From: Frondihabitans australicus | GTDB lineage: Bacteria; Actinomycetota; Actinomycetes; Actinomycetales; Microbacteriaceae | DNA length: 64,000 nt | Direction of reading: 5' to 3' | Assembly (NCBI RefSeq): GCF_003634555.1 | Contig: NZ_RBKS01000001.1 | Span: 3,720,001 to 3,784,000, forward strand | Shown: piece after piece, positions 24,682 through 34,188 of the stretch | How the letters are laid out: each line of letters starts with the position of its first letter | Position numbering within the stretch: position 1 is the stretch's first letter | Notes under the pieces: generated by a model | The model's database searches: none | Seen by the model: only the letters and a program-made list of their open reading frames with translations | Told to the model about the DNA's origin: nothing | Position numbers and translations under genes: made by a program

Positions 24682-26549
24682 GCGTGCACCCGCTCCCCGT
24701 CGAGGACGGCCCGGTGGCTCGCACCGGCCGCGATCTCGACGACGTAGGGCTCGGGCGCTTCGGCGCGGAGGGTGCGGAGGTCGATCTCGAACGTCCGCGC
24801 GTGATCCGCCTCGTTGACCAGCGTGAAGGAGTCGCCGTCGACCGTGTAGGCGAGGCGGTAGGCCTGCTGCCCAAGCGACACGCGACCGGTTCCGGTCAGG
24901 CGCGGCGTGACGGCGAGGTCGGCGGTGAGGCTCGGCTTGATGCCGAGATACTCGGTGAACAGCACCCACGAGAACACGCACGGGTACTCGTAGTAGTGGG
25001 CGGCCCCGTGCCACGGCGAGCCGTCGACGTAGTACACGTGGTCCATGTCGTAGCGCTCGCCCATGGCGAAGTCGTCCAGCGCCCCCTGCGCGGCCACCCG
25101 GCGCAGCTGGTCGAGGAGCATGGCGCCGTCGCGTCGCCAGGACCAGAAGGCAGCGTCCCAGCTCCAGTAGCGGCCCGCCGCGCAGAGGTCGTACGGGCCG
25201 GCGTCGCCGATCTCGTCGTCGGTGTAGTCGGCGATCCGCGCGGCCAGGAAAGTCGGGAAGCGCTGGAACTCGTCGAGCTCCGCGTCGACCAGGTCGATCA
25301 CGTGCGACGTCTGCTCGGCCGACGCGAGGCCCAGCACCACCGGGAGCACGTTGGCGAGGAGGTGGATGTGGTCGTGGACGACGCCCGACCGGTCGACCCA
25401 GTCGACGAAGCGCCGGGCGTCGTCGTCCCAGTGGCCGAACGGCACGGGCGCGCCGACCGTCGACGCGATGCGCTCGGCGAGCGAACGGTAGGCGCCCGCC
25501 CGGTCGTCGCGGTCGAGCATCGCCTCCAGCTCGGCGAGCAGCCGGAACGAGTGCACGGCCAGCGCAGCGGCCATCGTCTCGCGGCCGTCCTTGATCACCT
25601 GGTCCTCGTAGTAGACGTCCGACCAGAGGCGTCCCTGCCGATCGACGCAGTCCTCGATCGCGGACGCCGCGCCCTCGATGTCGGCGATGTTGGCGGCGAG
25701 CCAGGCAAGGTCCTTCGTGCGCGCGACGTGGAGCCAGATCGACTCCAGGACCTCGACGTTGCCCGTGACGAGGAACATCTCGGCGTTGGCGCTGCCGTCG
25801 ACGCTCGACCGACGCACGTGGTACTCGCGGTCGCCGTTCGGCTGGATCGCGCACGGGTCGCGCCACAGCTCCTGTGGGTCCTCTCGCATCACGCGCAGCT
25901 GCAGCTCGATCATGCGGCGGACGACGTCGTCGTCGGTCCGGTCGCCCCAGGCGACCCGGCCCTTGATCTGGAACTCGTGGTCGACGTCGGGGTAGGTGCC
26001 GACGTACTTGTCGGCCAGCGTGCTGACGACGAAGCCGCTCGAGTCGGCGAATCCGGCCGCCACGGTCCGCTCGATCACCGAGGGCAGCATCGTGCCCCAG
26101 TAGAACGCCGCCGCGGCGTCGGCCAGCTCGCCGCCGTGCTCCAGGTCGAGGTCGAACTCGCCCCCGTCGACGTCGGCGTGCGGCCTCGCCCGGTGCGCGC
26201 GGAGAGTGGCCGAGTCGCCGCGCAGGAGCACGCGAGTGCCGCCCGGCACGGCCGTCGCCTCGACGACGCCCTCGCCCGTCAGATGCCAGGCCGGCTCGTC
26301 GGCCGTCGGCGACGGCGGGAGTACCCAGCAGGAGCCGCTCCCCGACAGCGAGACGGGGCCGGCCCCGCTCGGCAGCACCCAGCGTCGCCCCTCGCCGTCG
26401 ATGTCGGTCACGACCACCGGCCCCTCGGCGAACAGCAGCTCGATGGCGTCGCCGCCCTCGGCCGCGAGCACCCAGGTGCGATCGTCGAGCGATCGGAGGG
26501 TCGAGGGAGCCGTCGGCGAGGGCGGCAGGGGAAGGGCGGTCGTGGACAT
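24678..26549 (-). CDS. Six-hairpin glycosidase-like protein of uncertain family
   Basis: A 623-residue protein with a beta-rich N-terminal part (about 1-170) and an alpha-helical barrel-like remainder. Recognisable segments are FYWGTMLPSVIERT, the SDVYYEDQVIKDGRETMAAAL helix pair, RYWSWDAAFWSWRRDGAML and PWHGAAHYYEYPCVFSWVLF. These resemble six-hairpin glycosidases but do not place it in one family. It forms an operon with the GH63-like enzyme (GTGA overlap) and diverges from an ABC importer, so it presumably acts on the same oligosaccharide. The ATG at 26549 begins MSTTALPLPP; the longer upstream frame would cover the operators. Confidence 0.7.
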   Translation of the reverse strand: MSTTALPLPPSPTAPSTLRSLDDRTWVLAAEGGDAIELLFAEGPVVVTDIDGEGRRWVLPSGAGPVSLSGSGSCWVLPPSPTADEPAWHLTGEGVVEATAVPGGTRVLLRGDSATLRAHRARPHADVDGGEFDLDLEHGGELADAAAAFYWGTMLPSVIERTVAAGFADSSGFVVSTLADKYVGTYPDVDHEFQIKGRVAWGDRTDDDVVRRMIELQLRVMREDPQELWRDPCAIQPNGDREYHVRRSSVDGSANAEMFLVTGNVEVLESIWLHVARTKDLAWLAANIADIEGAASAIEDCVDRQGRLWSDVYYEDQVIKDGRETMAAALAVHSFRLLAELEAMLDRDDRAGAYRSLAERIASTVGAPVPFGHWDDDARRFVDWVDRSGVVHDHIHLLANVLPVVLGLASAEQTSHVIDLVDAELDEFQRFPTFLAARIADYTDDEIGDAGPYDLCAAGRYWSWDAAFWSWRRDGAMLLDQLRRVAAQGALDDFAMGERYDMDHVYYVDGSPWHGAAHYYEYPCVFSWVLFTEYLGIKPSLTADLAVTPRLTGTGRVSLGQQAYRLAYTVDGDSFTLVNEADHARTFEIDLRTLRAEAPEPYVVEIAAGASHRAVLDGERVHA

Positions 26550-26660
26550 CGGCGTCGTGACTTCTCTCGGATGGAGTGGACGGTGCGGGGGAGTGCGAGT
26601 GCGCGGCCGGGTGTTGACGATCCGGCCGATGTAGCCCATTATGCAAACTTGTAACGAAAA

Positions 26661-26679
26661 CTTGCAAGACGGTTGCAAC
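26661..26679. promoter_or_regulatory. Twin LacI-type operators (CTTGCAAG and GTTGCAAC)
   Basis: Two perfect 8-bp palindromes, 26661-26668 and 26672-26679, have centres 11 bp apart, about one helical turn, in the 190-bp region between the divergent glycosidase and importer operons. They would let one or two dimers bind the same face of the helix. The LacI regulator at 29957, downstream of the importer, is the likely ligand; this is inference. Confidence 0.55.
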
Positions 26680-26739
26680 GTGTTCAATGATGATCCCATC
26701 ACCCACGCTGCCCGTCACGATCGAGGAGGATCGAGAGAT

Positions 26740-28080
26740 ATGACCGCAACGACGCGTCACCCCTGGCGCACCCGAGCCGGCGCGCTCGCCGCAGGCGTCG
26801 CCGTTCTCGCGGCAGCCCTGACCGGCTGCTCGTCGTCGCCCTCCGGCGACACCGGCTCGAAGACCCTCACCGCCTGGGCCTGGGGCGCACCCGCCGTCGG
26901 CATGAAGGCCACGGCCAAGGCGTTCGAGAAGACGCACCCGGGCGTGAAGATCACGGTGCAGGACGTCGGCAACCCGGCGATCTGGGACAAGATCACCCCC
27001 GGCATGGCGGCCGGCGGCACCGGACTCCCCGACGTCATGGACATCGGCGGCGACTACATGTCGAACTACGTCGAGACCTTCCCCGACGGCTTCGCGAACC
27101 TCAGCGACCAGGGCGCCGACTCGCTCGCGAAGGACTTCCCGAGCGGGCTCTGGAAGGGCGGGCAGGACGCCAAGGGCACCCAGTTCGGCATCCCGTTCGA
27201 GGTGAACACGAACCTGCTGTTCTACCGGAAGGACCTCTTCCAGAAGGCCGGCGTCGACATCGACTCGATCACCACGTGGGACCAGCTGCTCGCGGCGGGC
27301 AAGAAGATCAAGGCCGCCACCGGTGCGCAGCTCTTCGCCGTCGACAAGGCGGCCTCGCAGGCCGACGCGGCGAACCTCTTCGAGATGCTCGCGCGGCTCG
27401 AGGGCACCTTCTTCTTCGACAAGAAGGGCGACATCGCCCTCACCGACAAGGGAAACCTCGCAGCGCTGACGTTCCTGAAGGAGGCGAACGACGCCGGCCT
27501 CATCGCCGACATCCCGCAGTCCGCCGGCACGACGTCGCAGATGCTCGGACAGAAGCCGGTCGTCGCCACGATGCCGTACGCCTCCTGGCTCGCGGGCACC
27601 TTCCAGAGCACGGCGCCGGCCATGAAGGGCAAGTGGGGAGTGCGCCAATCGCCCGCCATGACCGAGGGCGGCTACACCTCGTCGTCGGCCGGTGGCACCT
27701 ACCTCACCGTCGCCAAGTCGAGCAAGAACCAGAAGCTCGCCTACGAGTACGTGAAGTACAGCATGGCCACTCTCGCCGGCCAGCAGGTGATGACGAAGGC
27801 CGACCAGCTCTTCCCGAGCTACGAGCCGATGTGGAAGACGTCCGCGTTCAACCAGACCGACCCGTACTTCGGGATCAACACCAACGCGCTCGTGATCAAG
27901 GCCCTCAGCGAGAAGACCCCGCCGGACTACTACACGAAGGACTACCCGAAGGCGCTCAAGGTGTACGACGACGCTCAGACGCAGGTGCTCGTGAAGGGCG
28001 CCGACCCGAAGGCCGCGCTCGAGTCGGCCGCCAAGCTCCTGGCGCAGCAGACTTCGCGGAAGATCGCGGGCAGCCGATGA
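26740..28080 (+). CDS. Sugar ABC transporter solute-binding lipoprotein
   Basis: A 446-residue family 1 binding protein with an N-terminal basic segment, a hydrophobic stretch and a lipobox ALTGC near residue 29, followed by a Ser-rich linker. KTLTAWAWGAP starts the mature domain, and FEVNTNLLFYRKDLFQKAGV is the hinge-side signature of sugar-binding members. ATG 26740 follows GAGGAGGA by nine bases. It is coupled to two permeases (ATGA, GTGA overlaps). It is divergent from two cytoplasmic glycosidases, which suggests an oligosaccharide ligand. Confidence 0.92.
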   Translation: MTATTRHPWRTRAGALAAGVAVLAAALTGCSSSPSGDTGSKTLTAWAWGAPAVGMKATAKAFEKTHPGVKITVQDVGNPAIWDKITPGMAAGGTGLPDVMDIGGDYMSNYVETFPDGFANLSDQGADSLAKDFPSGLWKGGQDAKGTQFGIPFEVNTNLLFYRKDLFQKAGVDIDSITTWDQLLAAGKKIKAATGAQLFAVDKAASQADAANLFEMLARLEGTFFFDKKGDIALTDKGNLAALTFLKEANDAGLIADIPQSAGTTSQMLGQKPVVATMPYASWLAGTFQSTAPAMKGKWGVRQSPAMTEGGYTSSSAGGTYLTVAKSSKNQKLAYEYVKYSMATLAGQQVMTKADQLFPSYEPMWKTSAFNQTDPYFGINTNALVIKALSEKTPPDYYTKDYPKALKVYDDAQTQVLVKGADPKAALESAAKLLAQQTSRKIAGSR

Positions 28081-29027
28081 GTTCGAGCTCTCTGACGAGG
28101 GCGCCTCAGGCCCCGGCCCAGCGCCGGCCCGAGGCGCCCCCGCCCGGGGTGCGCCGGCGCTCGTGGGCGAGCCGACGCGCCCGGCTCACGCCGTACGTGT
28201 TCCTGCTGCCCGTGATCGTCCTGTTCATCGGGTTCAAGATCTACCCGGTGCTCTCCGCGCTGTACCTCAGCTTCACCCAGAGCGTCGACGGCCTCACGAA
28301 GTTCGTCGGGGGTGCGAATTACGGCAGGATCCTGCACGACCCGCTGTTCTGGACGGCCCTCGGCAACACCGTCGAGATCCTGCTCATCCAGGTGCCGATC
28401 ATGCTCGTGCTCGCGATCCTCCTGGCCGTGGCGTTCAACTCGAAGCTGCTCAAGGCGCGGGCGTTCTTCCGGGTGGCCTACTTCGTCCCCATCGTCATGG
28501 GGCTGGTCGCCTACGGGATCCTGTTCTCCGCGCTGCTGGCGCAGAACGGCTTCGTCAACTTCCTGCTGAACGAGGTCGGCCTGCCGAGCGTGCCGTGGCT
28601 CGCGGACCCGTTCTGGGCCAAGATCTCGATCGTGCTGGCCATGACCTGGCACTACACCGGGCAGAACTCGGTGATGTACCTGGCGCAGCTGCAGTCGATC
28701 CCCGAGGAGCTCTTCGAGGCGGCTCAGATGGACGGCGCGAACCGGCGCCAGCAGTTCTGGCACGTGACGCTCCCCGGGCTCCGGCCGGCGATCCTGCTCA
28801 CCGTCGTGCTGTCGACCATCGGCACCCTGCAGCTGTTCGACGAGCCGTTCGTGCTCACCAACGGCGGGCCCGACAACGCCACCCTGACCATCGGCATGTA
28901 CCTCTACCAGAACGCCTTCCGGAACTTCGACTTCGGCTACGCCTCGGCGATCGGGTACGTGCTCGCCATCATCGTCGCCGCGATCTCCGTCGCCCAGATG
29001 ATCGTGCTGAGGAGGCGCGCCCAGTGA
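28077..29027 (+). CDS. Sugar ABC transporter permease, MalF/UgpA type
   Basis: A 316-residue membrane protein with about six transmembrane helices and the ATPase-docking loop EEAAQ-like segment ELFEAAQMDGANRRQQFWHV near residues 210-229. The Pro/Arg-rich amino terminus (about 40 residues) is cytoplasmic. The start overlaps the binding-protein stop as ATGA. It pairs with the next permease, and no ATPase is encoded nearby. Confidence 0.93.
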   Translation: MSSSSLTRAPQAPAQRRPEAPPPGVRRRSWASRRARLTPYVFLLPVIVLFIGFKIYPVLSALYLSFTQSVDGLTKFVGGANYGRILHDPLFWTALGNTVEILLIQVPIMLVLAILLAVAFNSKLLKARAFFRVAYFVPIVMGLVAYGILFSALLAQNGFVNFLLNEVGLPSVPWLADPFWAKISIVLAMTWHYTGQNSVMYLAQLQSIPEELFEAAQMDGANRRQQFWHVTLPGLRPAILLTVVLSTIGTLQLFDEPFVLTNGGPDNATLTIGMYLYQNAFRNFDFGYASAIGYVLAIIVAAISVAQMIVLRRRAQ

Positions 29028-29890
29028 CCGTCCAGATCCCCATCCGAAGCAGCTCCCGGCGATCCGGTGCGTCGAGCACCGCGCTGAGCACGCTCGTCAC
29101 CGTCGTAATCGCCCTCGGTGCCGTGTTCATGCTGGCGCCGTTCGCCTGGCTCATCATCGCCTCGACCCACGACACCGCCGAGATCTTCTCGTCGCCGCCC
29201 GCCCTGCTGCCCGGCGGACGGTTCTGGAGCAATCTCTCGGGCCTCTTCACGAACCTCGACTTCGGCGCCGCCTTCAAGAACTCGCTCATCGTGTCGGTGA
29301 CCTACACGGTCCTCGGCATGCTGGTGTGCAGCTGCGCCGGCTACGCCTTCGCGAAGTTCACCTTCCGAGGCCGCGACGTGATGTTCACGATCATCGTGGC
29401 GTCGCTCGCCCTCCCCGGGCAGGTGACGCTGGTGCCGCTGTTCAAGATCATGGTCGACCTGGGCTGGCTGAACTCGTACCAGGCGCTGATCCTGCCGAAC
29501 CTGGCGCTGCCGTTCGGCATCTTCCTGATGCGGCAGACGATGCAGTCCGTGCCCGACGAGCTGATCCAGGCGGCCCGCGTCGACGGGGCGGGGGAGTTCC
29601 GCGCGTTCTTCCAGATCGTGCTGCCCACGATGCGTCCGGCTCTCGCGGCCCTGGCGATCTTCCTCTTCCTCGGGCAGTGGAACGACTTCGTGTATCCGCT
29701 GATCATCCAGCGAACGCCCGACGCCTACACGCTGCCCGTCGCGCTGGCGACCCTGCACGGGGTCCAGGCGACCGACTACGGCCAGCTGCTCATGGGCACG
29801 TTCGTCTCCGCGATCCCGGTGCTGATCCTGTTCCTCTTCCTCCAGCGGTACTTCGTCGCGGGCCTTCTCGCGGGATCGGTCAAGCAGTGA
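29024..29890 (+). CDS. Sugar ABC transporter permease, MalG/UgpE type
   Basis: A 288-residue permease with the EAA-type loop IQAARVDGAGEFRAFFQIVL and the FLGQWNDFVYPLII segment typical of MalG-like subunits. The GTG start overlaps the previous stop (GTGA). It is the last gene of the importer operon; a LacI regulator follows 66 bp later in the same direction. Confidence 0.93.
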   Translation: MTVQIPIRSSSRRSGASSTALSTLVTVVIALGAVFMLAPFAWLIIASTHDTAEIFSSPPALLPGGRFWSNLSGLFTNLDFGAAFKNSLIVSVTYTVLGMLVCSCAGYAFAKFTFRGRDVMFTIIVASLALPGQVTLVPLFKIMVDLGWLNSYQALILPNLALPFGIFLMRQTMQSVPDELIQAARVDGAGEFRAFFQIVLPTMRPALAALAIFLFLGQWNDFVYPLIIQRTPDAYTLPVALATLHGVQATDYGQLLMGTFVSAIPVLILFLFLQRYFVAGLLAGSVKQ

Positions 29891-29956
29891 CGACGCCGCA
29901 GGATCGAATGCACCTGTCGCCGTTCTCGTGCACTAGTTTCGAGCCAGGAGAGTGAC

Positions 29957-31009
29957 ATGGCGACAGTGAGAGGCGCGGAGCCGGCCAAGCGCCGCACCGG
30001 CGCGCGGACGCCCGTGGGGAGCACGAGCCTCGCGGCCGTGGCGCAGGTCGCCGAGGTCAGCGAGGCGACGGTCAGCCGCGTCCTCAACCGCAAGTACGGG
30101 GTCTCCGCCGCGACGCGGCAGGCCGTCGAGGACGCCCTGAAGCAGGTCGGCTACGAGCGGCCGCTCGACAACCGGCTCGTGCTGATGCTCACGCCGAACC
30201 TCAAGAACCCGATCTTCGCGCAGCAGGCCGAACGGGTCGAGAACGAGCTGAACCCGTACGGTCTGAAGTCGATCATCTGCCCGGTCTACCCGGGAACCCC
30301 GCGCGAGCGCGACTACGTCGAGTCGCTCGTCGATGCCGGCGTCGCCGCGATCGTGTTCCTGTCGTCGAGCAACACCCTCCGCGACGCCGACCACCGCGTC
30401 GTCCAGCTCATCGAGTCGCGGGGCATCCCGTACGTGAGCATCAACGGCGGGTTCCCGGAGTCCGACGCGCCCGTTGTCTCGACCGACGACTGGCGCGCCG
30501 CCGAGATCGCCGTCGGCCATCTGCACGACCTCGGGCACCGCAGGATCGGGCTGCTCGCCGGCCCGGTCGACAACGTCCCTGCCGATCGTCGCGTCGAGGG
30601 CTTCCTCCGCGCGATGGCCAAGCGCGGCATCGAGGACGCCGAGGCGCTCGTCTCGCGCCAGCACTTCAACTTCGAGGGCGGGCAGCAGGCGGCGTCGGCG
30701 CTCCTCGCCGACGGGGTCACGGGAATCGTCGCGTCGAGCGACGAGATGGCGCTCGGCGCCTACCGCGCCGCCGAGCGGGGTGGCCTCAGCGTGCCCGCGG
30801 ACGTCTCGATCGTCGGCTACGACGACTCGCCCATGCTCGACTTCACGGCCCCGCCGCTGACCACCGTGCGGCAGCCCACCGAGCGGATCGCCGAGAACGT
30901 GGGCCGGATCCTGACGGCCCTCATCGGCCACCGCGAGGTCAACAGCGAGGAGATCCTCATCGACCCCGAGCTCCGGCTTCGCGGTTCGACGGCGCCCGTC
31001 CGTCGCTGA
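29957..31009 (+). CDS. LacI-family transcriptional regulator
   Basis: A 350-residue regulator with an extended N-terminus. The helix-turn-helix LAAVAQVAEVSEATVSRVLN lies near residues 25-44. The effector domain has NPIFAQQAERVE (the region after the hinge common to catabolic LacI proteins) and SIVGYDDSPMLDFTAPPLTT near the end. ATG 29957 follows CAGGAGAG. It lies just downstream of the importer operon and probably controls it and the divergent glycosidases through the 26661-26679 palindromes. Confidence 0.9.
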   Translation: MATVRGAEPAKRRTGARTPVGSTSLAAVAQVAEVSEATVSRVLNRKYGVSAATRQAVEDALKQVGYERPLDNRLVLMLTPNLKNPIFAQQAERVENELNPYGLKSIICPVYPGTPRERDYVESLVDAGVAAIVFLSSSNTLRDADHRVVQLIESRGIPYVSINGGFPESDAPVVSTDDWRAAEIAVGHLHDLGHRRIGLLAGPVDNVPADRRVEGFLRAMAKRGIEDAEALVSRQHFNFEGGQQAASALLADGVTGIVASSDEMALGAYRAAERGGLSVPADVSIVGYDDSPMLDFTAPPLTTVRQPTERIAENVGRILTALIGHREVNSEEILIDPELRLRGSTAPVRR

Positions 31010-31050
31010 CGGGCGTCACGCCGAACCGCGGTCTCCGCGACGGCCGCCGG

Positions 31051-31662
31051 TCAGACGACAGCCAGCGCGCTGTCGAAGCCGGCGCCGTTGCTCGCGACGC
31101 CGACCAGCAGGATCCCGGCCCACTCGAGCGCGTGCGCCATACCGAGGCCGCCCGCGTCGCGCGGCTGCATGCCCATGCTGCGCAGGAGCCCGGCCACCGC
31201 CGCCTTGGCCTCGGCGTCCCCGCCCGCGAAGAGCACGTCGAGCGGCTCGTCCCTCTCGATGACCCCGCCGAAGATCGTGTTGAACGCCTTGACGACCTGC
31301 GCGTCGTCGGGCGCGACGGCGGCGATCCGCTCGGCGACCGAATGGCCCGGCGTGCTCACGAGGCCGGTGGCGTCGGCCGTGAACGGGTTGGTGATGTCGA
31401 CGAGGATCTTCCCGGCCAGCGCGTCGCCGAACCGGGTGACGGCCTCGACGGCCCCCTGGTGGAGCACGGCGACGATCACGATGTCTCCGGACGGGCGGGC
31501 GCCGTACTCGCCGACGGAGGTTCCGTGGCCGATGCCGTCGGCGAGCTCCTGCGCCGCCGTGGTGTTGCGGCTCAGGATCTCGACGGTGTGGCCGTGCCGC
31601 GCCGCCCGAGTGCCGATCGCCCGGGCCATGCTTCCCGAGCCGATGATGCTGATGGTGCTCAT
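31051..31662 (-). CDS. F420-dependent NADP reductase-like oxidoreductase
   Basis: A 203-residue small Rossmann protein beginning ISIIGSGSMARAIGTRAARHGH, a dinucleotide-binding loop followed by LSRN, which suggests preference for NADP. The rest (VKAFNTIFGG, GLLRSMGMQPRDAG) matches the NADPH:F420 reductase-like family (PF03807). Many short members are not true F420 enzymes, so the cofactor is not settled. It is divergent from a TetR regulator that probably controls it. Confidence 0.8.
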   Translation of the reverse strand: MSTISIIGSGSMARAIGTRAARHGHTVEILSRNTTAAQELADGIGHGTSVGEYGARPSGDIVIVAVLHQGAVEAVTRFGDALAGKILVDITNPFTADATGLVSTPGHSVAERIAAVAPDDAQVVKAFNTIFGGVIERDEPLDVLFAGGDAEAKAAVAGLLRSMGMQPRDAGGLGMAHALEWAGILLVGVASNGAGFDSALAVV

Positions 31663-31702
31663 GTGTCTGTCTCCTTCGTGTGCGCGGTTGCGTCGACGTC
31701 GT

Positions 31703-31726
31703 TAAGCGGAGGGGTGCCTCCTGTTA
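31703..31726. promoter_or_regulatory. Inverted repeat, probable TetR operator
   Basis: TAAGCGGAGG and CCTCCTGTTA are nearly complementary (8 of 10 positions) around a 4-bp spacer, in the 93-bp gap between the divergent reductase and TetR genes. Size and placement suit a TetR-family site. Confidence 0.45.
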
Positions 31727-31755
31727 TTCCCGCGGTGCTCGGTTACAGTGGCCGG

Positions 31756-32418
31756 GTGAGCATCACGCAGGGGCAGACGGCGCGGGTGCCGCGGCGGCGC
31801 GACGGCCTCGAGACGCACGCGAAGCTCATCGGGTCGGCGCAGCGCGAGTTCGCCGAGCGCGGCATGGACGCCTCGCTCGAGGCTGTCGCGCGAGAGGCGG
31901 GCGTCGCCATCGGCACGCTCTATCGGCACTTCCCGACGCGTCTCGACCTCCTCCTCGCCGTGCTCGACTCGCGCCTGGGCGAGTTCCTCGACGGTGCACG
32001 CTCGGCCCTCGAGATCGACGACCCGTGGGAGCGGTTCGTCGCCTACCTCGAGAACCTCTTCCGCGTGCAGGCGGGCGACCGGGGGTTCAACGACTTCCTC
32101 TCGCGTCGGTTCCCGGGCAGCGCCGAGACGGAGCGGATCCACGATCTGATGTGCCTGCAGATCGCCGAGGTCCTCGCCCGCGCTCAGGAGGCCGGGGTCG
32201 TGCGGGGCGACATCGCGCTGGCGGACATCGTCGAGCTGATCTGGTCGAACGGGCGGATGATCGACGCGACGCGCGCCTCGGCTCCTGCCGCCTGGCACCG
32301 GCAGCTGCACCTCATGCTGGACGCCTACCGGGCCGACCGCGCGCACCCCCTGCCCGAGCCAGCGCTGACCGACGCTCAGCTCTACGACGCGATGGTGCGG
32401 CTCAGCGCCTCCGAGTGA
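31756..32418 (+). CDS. TetR-family transcriptional regulator
   Basis: A 220-residue regulator with an N-terminal TetR helix-turn-helix: AQREFAERGMDASLEAVARE then AGVAIGTLYRHFPTRLDLL, near residues 29-65. The C-terminal ligand domain is of the SACE-like type seen in detoxification regulators. The GTG start at 31756 gives the helix-turn-helix its usual position. It is divergent from the F420/NADP-type reductase, with an inverted repeat between them. The ligand is unknown. Confidence 0.88.
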   Translation: MSITQGQTARVPRRRDGLETHAKLIGSAQREFAERGMDASLEAVAREAGVAIGTLYRHFPTRLDLLLAVLDSRLGEFLDGARSALEIDDPWERFVAYLENLFRVQAGDRGFNDFLSRRFPGSAETERIHDLMCLQIAEVLARAQEAGVVRGDIALADIVELIWSNGRMIDATRASAPAAWHRQLHLMLDAYRADRAHPLPEPALTDAQLYDAMVRLSASE

Positions 32419-32529
32419 CATGCGGCGTCACCGCACGCAACACGGATTCGGCCTCGAAGCAGGAGCCTGGGAACATTACAGGCGCTGCAACGATTGCAGT
32501 GTGCGATGAGCAAGGAGCACGAACCCCGT

Positions 32530-34188
32530 ATGAGACGCCTGACAGGAATCAAGATCGCCGCGGTCGCGGCCGCCGCCGCACTGATGCTGGCGGGCTGCAC
32601 GTCGACGAACAGCGGCAGCGGGTCGTCATCCGGCGGCAAGGGCGGGACCCTCACGATCCTGACCGACCAGACGGCGGTCCACCTCGACCCGGCGACCAGC
32701 CAGAACCTCGCGATCACGACCCTCGGCCTGATCGCCCGCCGCCTCACCACGTGGGACATCCAGCCGGGCAAGGCCGCCAAGGTCGTGCCCGACCTCGCCA
32801 CGAACACCGGCGTCTCGAGCGACGACGGCAAGACCTGGACGTATCACCTGAAGCCGGGCATCGAGTTCCAGAACGGCAAGGCGATCACCTCCCAGGACAT
32901 CAAGTGGGGTGTCGAGCGCTCGTTCGCGCCGACTCTCACCGGCGGCCTGAGCTACCACAAGTCGCTCCTCGTCGGCGGCGACACGTACAAGGGCCCGTTC
33001 ACCGGTCAGTCGCTCGCCAGCATCGAGACGCCCGACTCGTCGACCATCGTCTTCCACCTGAACGCGTCGTACGGCGACTGGCCGTGGCTCGTGTCGATGC
33101 CCGCCTTCACGCCGGTGCCGACCGGCGACGGAACGACCCCCTCCTACGACACGGCACCGGTCGCCTCCGGGCCGTACCAGGTGCAGTCCGACCAGCAGGG
33201 CTCGCAGATCACCTTCGTGCGCAACAAGCACTGGAGCGCGAAGACCGACTCGGTGCGGACCGCCGGGCCCGACAAGATCGTGCTCAAGGAGAACCAGAAC
33301 GACTCGACGACGGCGCAGACCCTCATCGCCGACGCCGGCAGCGCGAAGGACAGCTTCGACGCGACCTACCTGGGCGCCGCCGAGCTGAACCAGGTCCGCG
33401 CCAGCAGCGACGCCCAGAGCCGTCTCGCGACCAGCCAGGCCGGGCCCATCACCTACCTCGCGATGAACACGTCGAAGGGCGTGCTCAAGAACCTCGACGC
33501 GCGCAAGGCGCTCGAGTACGCGGTCGACAAGCAGTCCTATCGCCTCGCCGCGGGCGGCGCGACGGCCGGCACCTACGCGTCGACCCTCATCACCCCGGGC
33601 ATCGCGGGGCGCCAGAACTACGACCTCTACAAGACCAAGGCGACCGGTGACGTCGCCAAGGCCAAGTCGCTCCTGAAGCAGGGCGGCGCCTCGTCCGCGA
33701 GCCTCACCCTCCTCACCCCGAACGACAGCTCGTCGCTGTCGGAGGCGCAGGCGCTCCAGGCCGGCATCGAGCGCACCGGCGTGAAGGTGACCCTGAAGCC
33801 CGAAGACACCGACTCCTTCTACACCGACGCGACGACGGGCGACGACTACGACCTCGTCCTGTTCAGCTGGCAGCCCGACTTCCCGTCGCCGAACGCCAAC
33901 ATCCAGCCCCTCTACGCCTCGTCGCAGATCGGCGACGGCGGCTACAACGTCTCGCACTACTCGAACGCGGCCGTCGACAAGCTCATCGAGCAGGCCACCG
34001 GCACCGTGAACCAGAAGGACGCCCAGACGCTCTGGGCCCAGGCCGACAAGGCCATCATGGCCGACGCGCCGGTGGTGCCGCTCACCTACGCGAAGCAGTC
34101 GTTCCTGCGCGGCTCCAACGTGCAGAACTTCGAGATCGCCGACTTCCCGGCCTACCCGAACTACCTCAAGGTGACCCTGGGGCAGTGA
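32530..34188 (+). CDS. Oligopeptide-type ABC solute-binding lipoprotein (family 5)
   Basis: A 552-residue family 5 binding protein (DppA/OppA type): hydrophobic signal and lipobox MLAGC near residue 21, a Ser/Gly linker, then a mature domain with LDPATSQNLA, WTYHLKPGIEFQNGKAITSQD and LVLFSWQPDFPSPNANIQPL, all typical positions of this family. ATG 32530 has AAGGAG 12 bases upstream; ATG 32506 is an alternative. It begins a four-gene operon with a double ATPase and two permeases. Family 5 proteins bind peptides, nickel, opines, sugars or aromatic acids; the facing decarboxylase locus makes an aromatic ligand possible. Confidence 0.92.
   Translation: MRRLTGIKIAAVAAAAALMLAGCTSTNSGSGSSSGGKGGTLTILTDQTAVHLDPATSQNLAITTLGLIARRLTTWDIQPGKAAKVVPDLATNTGVSSDDGKTWTYHLKPGIEFQNGKAITSQDIKWGVERSFAPTLTGGLSYHKSLLVGGDTYKGPFTGQSLASIETPDSSTIVFHLNASYGDWPWLVSMPAFTPVPTGDGTTPSYDTAPVASGPYQVQSDQQGSQITFVRNKHWSAKTDSVRTAGPDKIVLKENQNDSTTAQTLIADAGSAKDSFDATYLGAAELNQVRASSDAQSRLATSQAGPITYLAMNTSKGVLKNLDARKALEYAVDKQSYRLAAGGATAGTYASTLITPGIAGRQNYDLYKTKATGDVAKAKSLLKQGGASSASLTLLTPNDSSSLSEAQALQAGIERTGVKVTLKPEDTDSFYTDATTGDDYDLVLFSWQPDFPSPNANIQPLYASSQIGDGGYNVSHYSNAAVDKLIEQATGTVNQKDAQTLWAQADKAIMADAPVVPLTYAKQSFLRGSNVQNFEIADFPAYPNYLKVTLGQ

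Noticed and set aside
22963-27648. A single open frame of over 1500 codons on the minus strand
   Set aside because: Only its last 572 codons match a protein family. The rest is Arg/Ala-rich shadow reading antisense or out of frame to the second glycosidase and the binding-protein gene, a common artefact at high G+C.
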